A stretch of 60,235 nucleotides of DNA from an uncultured Bacteroidales bacterium (GCA_902800925.1 CADCGD010000010.1:1-60235), one strand, 5' to 3'. Counted from the first letter of the stretch, positions 50,375 through 58,906 are shown. Notes: a model not told the origin generated them from the sequence alone. Translations and numbers: made by a program.

Positions 50375-52399
50375 ATGAAAAAACTGAATGTCTGGATGCT
50401 GCTCAGCGTCCTTTTCTGTGGTCTTACACTGACAAGTTGTAAGGATGACGATGATGATGTTAACTATGGTTCTGCCGGCGACGACGGCAAGCCGTCTGCT
50501 GTCGACAATGGCAGATGGACTGACCTTAGCCAGTATATGGACACAAGCGTCAATCCTGGTGACGACTTCTTTATGTATTGCAACGGAACGTACTGGAAAA
50601 ATACCTCCGTGAGTTCGTTTATCTTTCCCCAGTATGAGATAAAAGGCTATACTGACTCTCTGGTTAAGGCCTTCAGTAAGAAGGTTGAGGAGTTGACAGT
50701 GCCTGCGAAGGACAAATTCCTGAAAGACTTTGACAAGAGAGACCAGACTGCTGCGCAGGCTCAGCAGCTCTATGACAAGGTGCTCAAAGAGAGCGGCCTT
50801 GATGCTGCCACCACGAAGGAAGAGGCTTGGAAGGCTGCTGCCCGCCTTGCCAAGGCTGGCGCTTTTATGATGATTCGTTTATGCCCCTTCTCCACGGAGG
50901 GCAAGATACGTCTTTATGCCTATTGCGATGATATTGAATATATGAGCGGTGTGGGTTTTGGTGGCGGCGATGCTGATGCGCGTCATGCTCATCGCACTCC
51001 CACCTATAACGCAGCCTTTGTCAACAGTCTGCAACCCGTTTCCAATGTCACGCGTTCTGTTAGTGAGGAAGAGTGGCCTATGCTCGTCACCTTCCTGAAG
51101 GAGCTGGGATTCAATCCTGAGGAGGTCTTTACCGTTAGCGTCTACTTTGCTCATCAGGGTATGGACCCGAAGTCCAAGGATGCTGAAGAGTACAACAAGG
51201 CGATGAAGCAAATGCAGGATTTGAGTGTCGACGATTTCAAGAAGTTGGCTAAGGAGTATTTCCGCGCTGACACCACCTTCATCTCTACGAGTGCTATGGC
51301 TGCTCTCAACAAAGAGCTTGGCAAGGGGATGAAGGAGGTGAGCAAGGAATCCATCGAGCCATACATGGACAAGTACTATTTTAGCTACGATATTTCCAAG
51401 GAGGTCAGCGACAAGTTGGTGAATGCTGCTGACATCCTTCATGGCGAGCAGGCCGTTCAGGAAATCATGGATGTCTTTACCGAGCGTATCAAGAACAATA
51501 CGTGGCTCAGCGAAGGCTCCAAGAAGAATGCCCTTGAGAAGCTGAACAACATGGCTATCAACGTAGGTCGCCCTGACAAGTGGATTTCTGAGGCACTGAA
51601 CAACATCGAGGACTGCACCAACGCACTGGAGGATTTGTATTCCATCCGCAAGACGCGTCTCAATGCTTACAAGGTTCTCAACGGCAAACCCACCAAGCAG
51701 TACAGCTTGCATGCCATGCTGATGGACAATAGTGATACAACGCTGGGTGAACCCAATGCTTTTTATCAGCCCAACTATAACAGCATCACCCTCCTTCCAT
51801 TCTTTATCTCTGCCCCCTGGTACGATGCCTCGCAGAACAGCGCCATCAACTTTGAGACCTACAGCACCTTCGCCCACGAGATTACTCATGGCTTCGATAC
51901 TGACGGTTGCAAGTTCGACAAGAACGGCGACCCCAATGCCTTGTGGGCTACCCAGGCTGACTCTGAAGAGTTCACCCGTCGTGCCAACCAACTCATTGCA
52001 TGGTTCAGCTCGTTCGACGTGCTGCCCGATGCTCCTGGCGTGAAGGCCAATGGAAAAGTGACTATCGGAGAGGATATTGCCGACCTCGGTGGCGTGGAGA
52101 TGGCTTTCCAGTGTTATAACAACTATCTCGACAAGAACGGTTTCAAGGGCGAACAAAAGCAGCTCCAGCTGAAGCGCTACTTCTATGCCTATGCTCAGGA
52201 GTACCGCAGCAAGTACACCAGACGCTATGTCGACTTTATTGCCTTTGGCATTGGCAGAGAGAATGGTCCTGATGTCCACTCCATGAACAAGGAGCGTGTC
52301 AACGGCATCGTGTCTAACTGCGATGGTTGGTATAACACCTTCAACATCACCTCTGGCAAACTCTATCGCCAGCCCTCTGAGCGTGTCCGCATCTGGTAA
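50375..52399 (+). CDS. M13-family (neprilysin-like) metallopeptidase lipoprotein
   Basis: A 674-residue lipoprotein: signal MKKLNVWMLLSVLFCGLTLTSC, then an acidic DDDDD after the lipidated Cys. The zinc motif is HEITH near residue 500 (FAHEITHGFD), with the third ligand in EDIADLGG and NAFYQP upstream as in M13 oligopeptidases. These enzymes cut short peptides outside the cytoplasm. Full length, ends RVRIW, the family's usual C-terminus. Closest described relatives are PepO-type peptidases of Bacteroidota and streptococci. Confidence 0.93.
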   Translation: MKKLNVWMLLSVLFCGLTLTSCKDDDDDVNYGSAGDDGKPSAVDNGRWTDLSQYMDTSVNPGDDFFMYCNGTYWKNTSVSSFIFPQYEIKGYTDSLVKAFSKKVEELTVPAKDKFLKDFDKRDQTAAQAQQLYDKVLKESGLDAATTKEEAWKAAARLAKAGAFMMIRLCPFSTEGKIRLYAYCDDIEYMSGVGFGGGDADARHAHRTPTYNAAFVNSLQPVSNVTRSVSEEEWPMLVTFLKELGFNPEEVFTVSVYFAHQGMDPKSKDAEEYNKAMKQMQDLSVDDFKKLAKEYFRADTTFISTSAMAALNKELGKGMKEVSKESIEPYMDKYYFSYDISKEVSDKLVNAADILHGEQAVQEIMDVFTERIKNNTWLSEGSKKNALEKLNNMAINVGRPDKWISEALNNIEDCTNALEDLYSIRKTRLNAYKVLNGKPTKQYSLHAMLMDNSDTTLGEPNAFYQPNYNSITLLPFFISAPWYDASQNSAINFETYSTFAHEITHGFDTDGCKFDKNGDPNALWATQADSEEFTRRANQLIAWFSSFDVLPDAPGVKANGKVTIGEDIADLGGVEMAFQCYNNYLDKNGFKGEQKQLQLKRYFYAYAQEYRSKYTRRYVDFIAFGIGRENGPDVHSMNKERVNGIVSNCDGWYNTFNITSGKLYRQPSERVRIW

Positions 52400-52416
52400 G
52401 CAGAAACAAATAAAAG

Positions 52417-52451
52417 AAATATCCCCAACTCACAGCGAGCTGGGGATATTT
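52417..52451 (+). terminator. Terminator of the M13 peptidase gene
   Basis: AAATATCCCCA (52417-52427) pairs with TGGGGATATTT (52441-52451), with further CTC/GAG pairing inside, then TGCTTTT. Confidence 0.85.
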
Positions 52452-52505
52452 GCTTTTATGGTTGATAATTTTCACTATTCGCTATTCGTTATTCACTATT
52501 CACTA

Positions 52506-52525
52506 GCTTCGCGATTTCGCGAAGC
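52506..52525 (-). terminator. Hairpin at the end of cysK
   Basis: GCTTCGCG-ATTT-CGCGAAGC, a perfect 8-bp stem starting two bases after the cysK stop. No T-run follows on the minus strand; instead GTGAATA-like repeats do. Confidence 0.55.
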
Positions 52526-52527
52526 GC

Positions 52528-53475
52528 CTAAAGCGGGTAGTCCTCGAAAGCGTAGAGCACGGTAGAGAGGTAGCGCTCGCCGGTATCGGGCAACAGCACC
52601 ACAATCTTCTTACCCTTGTTCTCAGGACGCTTGGCCACCTGGATGGCTGCATAGAGGGCAGCACCTGCAGAGATACCCACCAGCAGACCTTCTGACTGGG
52701 CAATCTCACGACCTGTGCGGATGGCGTCGTCGTTCTCGACGTCGAACACCTCGTCGATGAAGTTGGCATTATAGGTCTTGGGGATGAAGCCTGCACCGAT
52801 ACCCTGAATCTTGTGAGGACCGCTCTGACCGCCGTTCAGCACGGGGCTTGACTTCGGCTCTACGGCGATGACCTTCACGTTGGGGTTCTGCTCCTTCAGA
52901 TATTTTCCAGTTCCGCTGATGGTACCGCCAGTACCTACACCACCGATGAAGATGTCCACCTGACCGTCGGTGTCGCGCCAGATTTCAGGACCCGTAGTAG
53001 CATAGTGCTTGGCAGGGTTGGCCTCGTTCTCAAACTGCTGCAGGATGACAGCACCGGGGATAGAGTCGCGCAACTCCTCGGCAGCGCGGATGGCACCAGG
53101 CATTCCGTCCTTTCCAGAGGTCAAGCGCACCTCAGCGCCGTAGGCCTTCACAAGGTTTCTGCGCTCCACGCTCATGGTCTCAGGCATGGTAAGGATAAGG
53201 TGATAGCCCTTGACGGCGCTGACCAGTGCCAATCCTACGCCCGTATTTCCGCTGGTAGGTTCGATGATGGTTGCGCCGGGCTTCAGGATGCCTTTAGCTT
53301 CTGCGTCCTCAATCATCGCCAATGCGATACGGTCCTTCACGCTACCGCCGGGGTTGAAAAACTCTACTTTGGCAATGACTGGTGTCTCCAGACCCTTTGC
53401 CTGTGAATACTTGTTGAGCTCCAAGAGTGGGGTGTTGCCGACGAGCTCAGTCAGCTGTTTTGCAATCTTTGTCAT
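52528..53475 (-). CDS. cysK: Cysteine synthase A
   Basis: A 315-residue PLP enzyme making cysteine from O-acetylserine and sulfide. The PLP lysine is Lys47 in [11 protein letters not shown]; the substrate loop is [27 protein letters not shown] binds the phosphate; [13 protein letters not shown] closes the active site. Full length. It has a promoter and lies divergent from the hydrolase gene across a region with an 18-bp palindrome. Confidence 0.95.
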   Translation of the reverse strand: MTKIAKQLTELVGNTPLLELNKYSQAKGLETPVIAKVEFFNPGGSVKDRIALAMIEDAEAKGILKPGATIIEPTSGNTGVGLALVSAVKGYHLILTMPETMSVERRNLVKAYGAEVRLTSGKDGMPGAIRAAEELRDSIPGAVILQQFENEANPAKHYATTGPEIWRDTDGQVDIFIGGVGTGGTISGTGKYLKEQNPNVKVIAVEPKSSPVLNGGQSGPHKIQGIGAGFIPKTYNANFIDEVFDVENDDAIRTGREIAQSEGLLVGISAGAALYAAIQVAKRPENKGKKIVVLLPDTGERYLSTVLYAFEDYPL

Positions 53476-53553
53476 AATCCTTATCCTTTAAAATGTTAAT
53501 GTATAATGTTTAATCTTTAATGTTTCATTTTTAATCTTCATCGTTTCTGGGTG

Positions 53554-53561
53554 CAAAGTTA
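53554..53561 (-). promoter_or_regulatory. -7 promoter box TAACTTTG for cysK
   Basis: Perfect TAnnTTTG on the minus strand, 78 bases before cysK. The 5' leader consists of ATTAAACATTA-like degenerate repeats. Confidence 0.7.
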
Positions 53562-53605
53562 CGGCGTTTTCTGCATACTCACAATACCATGAGCATGTCA
53601 TTTGC

Positions 53606-53623
53606 ATACCAAACGTTTGGTAT
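53606..53623. promoter_or_regulatory. 18-bp perfect palindrome, candidate operator
   Basis: ATACCAAACGTTTGGTAT is a perfect 18-bp palindrome with a central CG, like LacI- or TetR-type operators. It lies between the divergent promoters, 45 bases upstream of the cysK box and 46 bases upstream of the hydrolase box. No LacI-type gene is in the window. Confidence 0.6.
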
Positions 53624-53669
53624 ATTGCAGTTTTTTATGTATTTTCTTGCTTTTTTATTCATTTCTTTG

Positions 53670-53677
53670 TATCTTTG
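53670..53677 (+). promoter_or_regulatory. -7 promoter box TATCTTTG for the hydrolase gene
   Basis: Perfect TAnnTTTG only eight bases before ATG 53686, implying a leaderless or nearly leaderless mRNA. Confidence 0.65.
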
Positions 53678-53685
53678 CTCACACT

Positions 53686-54606
53686 ATGAAGAAGATAACG
53701 GTTTGGTTTGTGATTGTTGTTCTGGCGGTGCTCATGGGAGTGCTTGTCGGAGCGGGATCTTATATGCTGGACTTTTCGCTGGCGCCAGACCCGACGCGTG
53801 CTAATACAGACTCGTGCTACAGGCAGTTGTTTACGGACTATCCGGAGACGAGGGAGTGGATGGATAGTCTGCGCACGCACCACGCCCTGCGCGACACAAT
53901 GATTGTGATGCCGGGGGGCTATCGACTTCATACCTATTATATTAATAGGGGCAGTCAGCGCACGGCAATGGTCATTCACGGTTGGCGTGACCAGGCCATC
54001 AAGTTCTTCTATTTTGCGCGGATGTATGAACGGTTGTTGGGGTACAATGTTGTTATGCCCGACCTCTATGCCAGCGGCATGAGCGATGGCGATATGCTAC
54101 GCATGGGGTGGTTGGACCGTCTGGACGTATTGCAGTTGCTGGATGTCTTCAAGGCCGACACCATGGTGGTTCACGGTGTTTCGATGGGTGCTGCCACGAC
54201 GATGATGATGTCGGGCGAACAGATGCCTGAGGACATCCGTGATCTCCGCTTTGTTGCCGACTGTGGCTACACCAGCGTGTGGGATGAGTTTGCCGGAGAG
54301 TTGAAGAATCAGTTCGGTCTGCCTGCGTTCCCGTTGATGTACACCACTAGTTTGCTTTGCCAGTTGCGCTATGGCTGGAACTTCGACGAGGCCTCTGCAT
54401 TGCGGCAGGTTGCCAAGTGTCAGTACCCCATGTTCTTCATTCATGGCGACTCGGACGACTTTGTTCCCACTTATATGGTTCATCAGTTATACGACGCCAA
54501 GTCCGCTCCCAAAGAGCTCTGGATAACCAAGGGCACCGACCACGCCCACTCCTACAAGAACCACCGTACCGAGTATGTTGCGCGAGTCCGCAGGTTTCTG
54601 GAGTAG
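53686..54606 (+). CDS. Membrane-anchored alpha/beta hydrolase
   Basis: A 306-residue hydrolase. The N-terminal helix (MKKITVWFVIVVLAVLMGVLVG) probably anchors it in the membrane with the domain outside. Catalytic triad: Ser166 in GVSMGA, Asp257 in HGDSDDFVP, His286 in TDHAHS. MVIHGWRDQAIKF and MPDLYASGMSDGD give the oxyanion and lid regions. It resembles the S9/serine-aminopeptidase-like YfhR group; substrate unknown. The frame is open upstream from 53602 through the palindrome, but ATG 53686 is downstream of the promoter and preferred. Confidence 0.88.
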   Translation: MKKITVWFVIVVLAVLMGVLVGAGSYMLDFSLAPDPTRANTDSCYRQLFTDYPETREWMDSLRTHHALRDTMIVMPGGYRLHTYYINRGSQRTAMVIHGWRDQAIKFFYFARMYERLLGYNVVMPDLYASGMSDGDMLRMGWLDRLDVLQLLDVFKADTMVVHGVSMGAATTMMMSGEQMPEDIRDLRFVADCGYTSVWDEFAGELKNQFGLPAFPLMYTTSLLCQLRYGWNFDEASALRQVAKCQYPMFFIHGDSDDFVPTYMVHQLYDAKSAPKELWITKGTDHAHSYKNHRTEYVARVRRFLE

Positions 54607-54649
54607 TGACGAATGACGAATTTTGAATGACGAATGTAATCTAAAACGT

Positions 54650-56239
54650 ATGCCACGATATCTACTTCTCCTTATTACAAGCTTCCTGCTCCTGTCTGCC
54701 ACGATGTTCGCAGAAGACAGTTTGCCTATCATTGAGATCAAGGCAGACCGGACAATGATTTATCCTCAGCGTATGGAACTGACGGGCGAGGAGACGTTGA
54801 TGGACATTCTGCAGCTAGTGCCCGACCTGATGATTGCCGGCTATGAGGATGTCATCGAAAACTATAATCTGCGCATTGACAATGGTCCGATAAATGGCGA
54901 CACACGACTGATTCTGAGTCAGATGAAGGCCAAGGACATTGCCAAGATTCAGGTGTGCGACAATACGGGTGTGGCAAAGGGGACCATTGCATTGGGTAGG
55001 GTGCTGGATATCAATATGAAGATGCCTGAGGGGGTGAAAGGCTTCGTGGAAGGCCAGGGCGACTTTGGCAAGAATGTGCAAGGTATCGGCGCCGCGAATG
55101 CGTTGTACGGCAGTCAGCATACCGACCTCTATGCCAATGCGTCTTATCGTCATCAGAACGGGAATGAGGAGTATGTGACGCTGCACATGACGAACCGCTT
55201 TGACGACCGTAACAAGTTGTTGACCTATTTCACTCAGCAGTTTCTTGACCGTCCTACTGGCATGTCGCGTAAGGTCATGGGCAGGGCGCGCTATTTCCAC
55301 ACCTTCAACGACGTGGGTACCGAACTGCTCATCGTGGGCGGCTACCAGTATAACAGTGATCAGCAATTCTCCAACAAACTGCCGTTGTATATCGTTGAGT
55401 TGAATACACCTTTGATGACTGAGCGCCTGTCGATGATGCTGGGTGTCGAGGGCGATTTCCTCATGACAAAGCAAAAGGGCACGGACAGGAGTTGGGATGT
55501 CATTAATAATGATATCTATCTGCAGTTCACCTATTCCTTGCCTCGTTGGAAGTTCACTGTCGGCAATCGTGTGATGTTCTATAACTATAACCTGAAGGAA
55601 GGCGGAATCAGTCAGAAGCATTCTGACACCCGCAACAACACGGATGCCTGCGTCATCTTTGTGCCGGATAATCACAACCAGTTGCAGTTGGGCTATTATC
55701 GCAAGTACTATAACCCTTCCGTCGATTTCTTTAAAGACAGCAATACACTTTCTGACGAGCAATGGGCGATTACCAAGGGACGACTGGAGGAACAGACAAT
55801 CAACCAGCTGAAGCTGGGCTATGCTTATAGTCGACAGAAGCTGACGCTACAGACGGAGGCGAGCTACTATGTCATCGAGGATGGTGAGAATTTCACAGAG
55901 TTGGGAGCCTCGGCATATTGGAAAACGAAGGGGCTGAGTCTTACTGGCGGCTCTAATCTGTATATTGCTGAGAGTGGCACCTATGCCTCTGTACGGCTTG
56001 CCCCGACGGCTTATCTCCCTCATGCCTGTCAGATAGGCATGCAGCTGGTCTATTACACCAAGAACACTCCCAAGCGTGAGGCAACGAACGTCCCTGTCTA
56101 TGGTTGCCTTTCTGTCAACAAGCAGTTCGGAACACATTGGAACCTGGGTGTCGACTGGCATGACATGTTCGATGCTCTCTGTAGTGATGCAACAGTAAAC
56201 AGACATGCTGCCAACCTGAAGGTGCAGTATAGATTCTAA
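54650..56239 (+). CDS. Small TonB-dependent-receptor-like outer membrane protein
   Basis: A 529-residue outer membrane protein: signal MPRYLLLLITSFLLLSATMFA, a plug-like segment (ETLMDILQLVPDLMIAGYE, DNGPINGDTRLILSQMKAKDIAKIQV), then a beta-barrel region with alternating aromatic residues and a terminal Phe (NLKVQYRF), the signal for barrel insertion. It is about half the length of SusC receptors, lacks the carboxypeptidase-like and TonB-box extensions I could recognise, and has no SusD partner, so the transported substrate is unknown. The frame starts at 54623 but ATG 54650 gives the signal peptide; the sequence before it is degenerate GACGAAT repeats. Confidence 0.7.
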   Translation: MPRYLLLLITSFLLLSATMFAEDSLPIIEIKADRTMIYPQRMELTGEETLMDILQLVPDLMIAGYEDVIENYNLRIDNGPINGDTRLILSQMKAKDIAKIQVCDNTGVAKGTIALGRVLDINMKMPEGVKGFVEGQGDFGKNVQGIGAANALYGSQHTDLYANASYRHQNGNEEYVTLHMTNRFDDRNKLLTYFTQQFLDRPTGMSRKVMGRARYFHTFNDVGTELLIVGGYQYNSDQQFSNKLPLYIVELNTPLMTERLSMMLGVEGDFLMTKQKGTDRSWDVINNDIYLQFTYSLPRWKFTVGNRVMFYNYNLKEGGISQKHSDTRNNTDACVIFVPDNHNQLQLGYYRKYYNPSVDFFKDSNTLSDEQWAITKGRLEEQTINQLKLGYAYSRQKLTLQTEASYYVIEDGENFTELGASAYWKTKGLSLTGGSNLYIAESGTYASVRLAPTAYLPHACQIGMQLVYYTKNTPKREATNVPVYGCLSVNKQFGTHWNLGVDWHDMFDALCSDATVNRHAANLKVQYRF

Positions 56240-56299
56240 AGGAATGAGGAAGTTTGAATGACGAGTTACGAATTATAAATTATGAATTACGAATTAGAC

Positions 56300-57547
56300 A
56301 TGATACAGACAGCCGGCATCGGTGCCTTGGCGCTCCTCGTCGGTATGGTTCTTACGAGAAAGGTGGCACTTCTCCAGAAATACTGTGTGCCCTCGCCTGT
56401 AAGCGGTGGTATTATCTTCTCCTTGCTGACGCTGATGCTCTATGGCTGGTTCGACATCGAGGTGTCGTTCGACGGCACGCTGAAGGATGTTTTCATGCTA
56501 GCCTTCTTTACCAGCGTGGGTTTCCAGAGCGACCTGAAGGTATTGAAGCAGGGTGGGCGACTGCTGGTTATCATGCTCGTGCTGTTGGTTGTAGTTATTT
56601 CTCTACAGAACATCATGCCTATGGGTATTACCCGTCTCATGGGTGTTGACCCGCTGATAGGTATGGCTGCAGGCAGTATCTCCATGACGGGTGGACACGG
56701 CACGGCAGGTGGTTTTGCGAGTGTGCTCGAAAACATGGGACTGCGGGGTGCAGGAACAATTGGCATGGCTGCGGCCACCTTCGGTCTGATAGCCGGTTCC
56801 ATGATTGGCGGTCCGTTGGCAGAGCGTATTATCCGCAAGAAACTTTCTCACGAACAGATGCAGCCGCAAGACGACGAGATAGACCCCGCCATGGCTGGTA
56901 TTGAGAGCGATGAGGCCTCGCCAACCGGTCGTACCAAGCGCGTCAGCACCAACGAGCAGGAGTTCCAGCAGTATGCCAAGGCTTCCTATTGCATCCTCTT
57001 GGTCATGGGCGCCGGTACGCTGATGAGCTGGCTGTTGGCAAAGACGGGCATCACGTTCCCCACCTATTTTGGTGCGTTGATACTGGCTGCTATCGTTCGT
57101 AACACCATCGGATTCTTCCGTTACAAGGACGACGGCAAATGGGAGAACGCGGATAAGTTGTTGGACATGGAGCGTATCGTCAGCGTAGGCAACATCTGTC
57201 TGTCGCTGTTCCTTGGCATGGCCATGATATCCCTGAAACTCTGGGAGCTACAGAGTCTGGCTCTTCCGTTGGTTGTCATTCTGGTTTCTCAGGTAGTGAT
57301 GATGGACTTCTTTGTCTACTTCGTAGCCTTCCCGCTGTTAGGCCGCAGCTACGATGCTGCCGTGCTCTGTGCAGGTATGTGCGGTTTCGGTCTCGGTGCC
57401 ACACCCAATGCCATGGCCAACATGAGTGCAGTGTGCTATAAGTACCGCTATACCGTTAAGCCCTTCCTCATTGTGCCCATCATCGGCGCCATGTTTGCTG
57501 ACCTGCTCAATACCGGTATCATCACGCTCTTCCTGAATATTCTGTAA
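56300..57547 (+). CDS. gltS: Sodium/glutamate symporter GltS
   Basis: A 415-residue inner membrane carrier with about ten helices in two inverted halves. Family features: YCVPSPVSGGIIFSLL, ITGGHGTAGGFA-like SMTGGHGTAGGFASVLE and the mirrored CGFGLGATPNAMANM, which form the two re-entrant loops. It imports glutamate with sodium. An upstream in-frame ATG at 56282 lies within GAATTACGAATTA repeats; ATG 56300 (MIQTAGIGALALL) fits the family better. Followed by a 56-bp hairpin. Confidence 0.92.
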   Translation: MIQTAGIGALALLVGMVLTRKVALLQKYCVPSPVSGGIIFSLLTLMLYGWFDIEVSFDGTLKDVFMLAFFTSVGFQSDLKVLKQGGRLLVIMLVLLVVVISLQNIMPMGITRLMGVDPLIGMAAGSISMTGGHGTAGGFASVLENMGLRGAGTIGMAAATFGLIAGSMIGGPLAERIIRKKLSHEQMQPQDDEIDPAMAGIESDEASPTGRTKRVSTNEQEFQQYAKASYCILLVMGAGTLMSWLLAKTGITFPTYFGALILAAIVRNTIGFFRYKDDGKWENADKLLDMERIVSVGNICLSLFLGMAMISLKLWELQSLALPLVVILVSQVVMMDFFVYFVAFPLLGRSYDAAVLCAGMCGFGLGATPNAMANMSAVCYKYRYTVKPFLIVPIIGAMFADLLNTGIITLFLNIL

Positions 57548-57561
57548 TAAAACAAAAAAAC

Positions 57562-57617
57562 AAGGTTCACATTCACGCGTAATTTGCTGTTGCAGTGAGT
57601 ATTAGGTGTGAACCTTG
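57562..57617 (+). repeat. 56-bp hairpin element, copy 1 (bidirectional terminator)
   Basis: Arms AAGGTTCACA and TGTGAACCTT close a 56-base element followed by TTTTTTTT, with an A-run before it. It would terminate gltS and, on the other strand, the DUF6078-like gene. The same element occurs in inverse orientation at 58360. Confidence 0.85.
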
Positions 57618-57635
57618 TTTTTTTTGTAGGTATCC

Positions 57636-58076
57636 TTACCATAGGTAGTCTTCAATCTCAGAATCGAACTGGAGGGGTTGTGTCCAACCATATTCCAGGC
57701 AGACGGACTGGATGAACTGAAAAACGTCGGGACTAATAGGTCGATGTGCGCTATGGTAGCGGTAGTAGATGGTACGACCGTAGTGGTCGATCAGTGTCTG
57801 TTTGATGTTCCTTGCCTGATGCTGTGGCATGTTATAATAGAAATGTTTCGTCATGCCCAGAGGCATCTTGAGTGGCTGGTTGTCGCGGAAATTAGGACAC
57901 TGGCCTTTTTCCACCTTCTTATGTCTGGGGTTGATGCAGGTGAGCACCTCCTCTTCCGTGTCAACATACAGGCCGACTTCCCAGCGCAGACAATGGTCAT
58001 GGAGAGGGCAGTTGTCGGCAAAACATACTGTGTATTTTTGTGCTTTTTCTTTGAATAAGGTGCTTTTCTGTTTCAT
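57636..58076 (-). CDS. DUF6078-like cysteine-containing protein
   Basis: A 146-residue soluble protein with CFADNCPLHDHCLRWEVG, TCINPRHKK and QCPNF, giving five cysteines in a possible metal-binding pattern, and a C-terminal YYRYHSAHRPISPDVFQFIQ...EIEDYLW. It resembles the DUF6078 proteins of Bacteroidales, function unknown. ATG 58076 is chosen over 58124 because the promoter box lies between. The gene is bracketed by two inverted copies of a 56-bp hairpin element. Confidence 0.65.
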   Translation of the reverse strand: MKQKSTLFKEKAQKYTVCFADNCPLHDHCLRWEVGLYVDTEEEVLTCINPRHKKVEKGQCPNFRDNQPLKMPLGMTKHFYYNMPQHQARNIKQTLIDHYGRTIYYRYHSAHRPISPDVFQFIQSVCLEYGWTQPLQFDSEIEDYLW

Positions 58077-58093
58077 TGTCGTCAATTTTTCTG

Positions 58094-58101
58094 CAAATAT
58101 A
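58094..58101 (-). promoter_or_regulatory. -7 promoter box TATATTTG for the DUF6078-like gene
   Basis: TAnnTTTG on the minus strand, 17 bases before ATG 58076. Confidence 0.6.
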
Positions 58102-58205
58102 CTCAAATAATATGTTAATTCCAAATATTTCCAAGGTATTCCCCAATATTTTTAAGTTGTTGTAAAATCGTTAAACTACATGTTTATCTGAGTGTTTTAC
58201 TCCAG

Positions 58206-58289
58206 AAACAAGTTGTTTTAGGCTTAAAACACTTTGTTTTAGGCCTGAAACAGTTTGTTCCACTAGTAAAACAACTGTTGGAACAACTA
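58206..58289. repeat. Four tandem degenerate 21-bp repeats
   Basis: Four consecutive 21-mers beginning AAACAAGTTGTTTTAGGC, AAACACTTTGTTTTAGGC, AAACAGTTTGTTCCACTA and AAACAACTGTTGGAACAA, between the DUF6078-like promoter and hairpin copy 2. On the minus strand they also read as 7-residue repeats (CFxxKTx) in a frame with no other gene-like feature. Confidence 0.75.
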
Positions 58290-58359
58290 ACTGGTTGGCG
58301 GAGAAAATCAAGTTGACTTTCGCAAGCTTTACTAACAGCGCAAGATAGGCGCTGAGAAA

Positions 58360-58415
58360 CAAGGTTCACGCCTAACGTTCTGTATTACACGGATTTACGT
58401 GTGAATGTGAACCTT
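58360..58415 (-). repeat. 56-bp hairpin element, copy 2 (inverted)
   Basis: On the minus strand: AAGGTTCACATTCACACGTAA at the 5' arm and TTAGGCGTGAACCTTG at the 3' arm, the same length as copy 1 and about three-quarters identical by hand alignment, with the differences concentrated in the loop. It lies just past the end of the zinc-ribbon gene and probably terminates it. Confidence 0.85.
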
Positions 58416-58446
58416 TTTTTAATGGTTTCTATCTCTTTTGAATCTT

Positions 58447-58740
58447 TTACGTCCAGAACTCTTTCTCGCCTGTCTGCGTCATCTCGCCTTGACACTTCGG
58501 ACAGGTATGCTTGTCCCAAATCCTGATGTTATCGCTGCCGCATTGCAGGCACAAACGCCCCACTTCGCTCCTATAGGATGGAGCCACGTCGGCAATGATA
58601 CCACCCACCACGATGTTCTGGATGGTCTTGCAGTCAGGACACGACATGGCCGTAATCTCCTGACGGAAGAGCCCGCGTCCCTCGTACACCTCAGCCTCGT
58701 ATCCGCACTGTCTGCAGCGGTATTTCAGTTTCCAAGCCAT
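58447..58740 (-). CDS. Small zinc-ribbon protein
   Basis: A 97-residue protein with four CxxC knuckles (CRQC, CPDC, CLQC, CPKC), enough for two zinc ribbons, and a final EKEFWT. Such small zinc-ribbon proteins are common in Bacteroidales and have no known activity. Met 58740 is the second of two starting Mets. A promoter box lies 100 bases upstream. Confidence 0.7.
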   Translation of the reverse strand: MAWKLKYRCRQCGYEAEVYEGRGLFRQEITAMSCPDCKTIQNIVVGGIIADVAPSYRSEVGRLCLQCGSDNIRIWDKHTCPKCQGEMTQTGEKEFWT

Positions 58741-58840
58741 CAATCAAACGAGCATAATCTATTCCAAATACTCGTCATCTCCTTATAGTTTATCTCTTTC
58801 GGCAGGTAGTCCATAACACAATTCTTATTAAATCGGAGGG

Positions 58841-58848
58841 CAAAGGTA
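58841..58848 (-). promoter_or_regulatory. -7 promoter box TACCTTTG for the zinc-ribbon gene
   Basis: Perfect TAnnTTTG on the minus strand, 100 bases before the start; the leader holds no visible structure. Confidence 0.55.
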
Positions 58849-58870
58849 ATCAAAAATCCCATATTTTTCG

Positions 58871-58878
58871 TACCTTTG
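58871..58878 (+). promoter_or_regulatory. -7 promoter box TACCTTTG for the thioesterase gene
   Basis: Perfect TAnnTTTG, 28 bases before ATG 58907. Confidence 0.7.
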
Positions 58879-58906
58879 CAGCGAATATTAGGATAGTTTA
58901 GTATTT

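Noticed and set aside
50879-52279. 466-codon minus-strand frame opposite the M13 peptidase
   Set aside because: Shadow frame of a gene with complete catalytic motifs on the plus strand.
58184-58369. 61-codon minus-strand frame with CFxxKT heptads
   Set aside because: The heptads come from the 21-bp DNA repeat; a second frame also shows heptads, and no start signal or conserved sequence supports translation.
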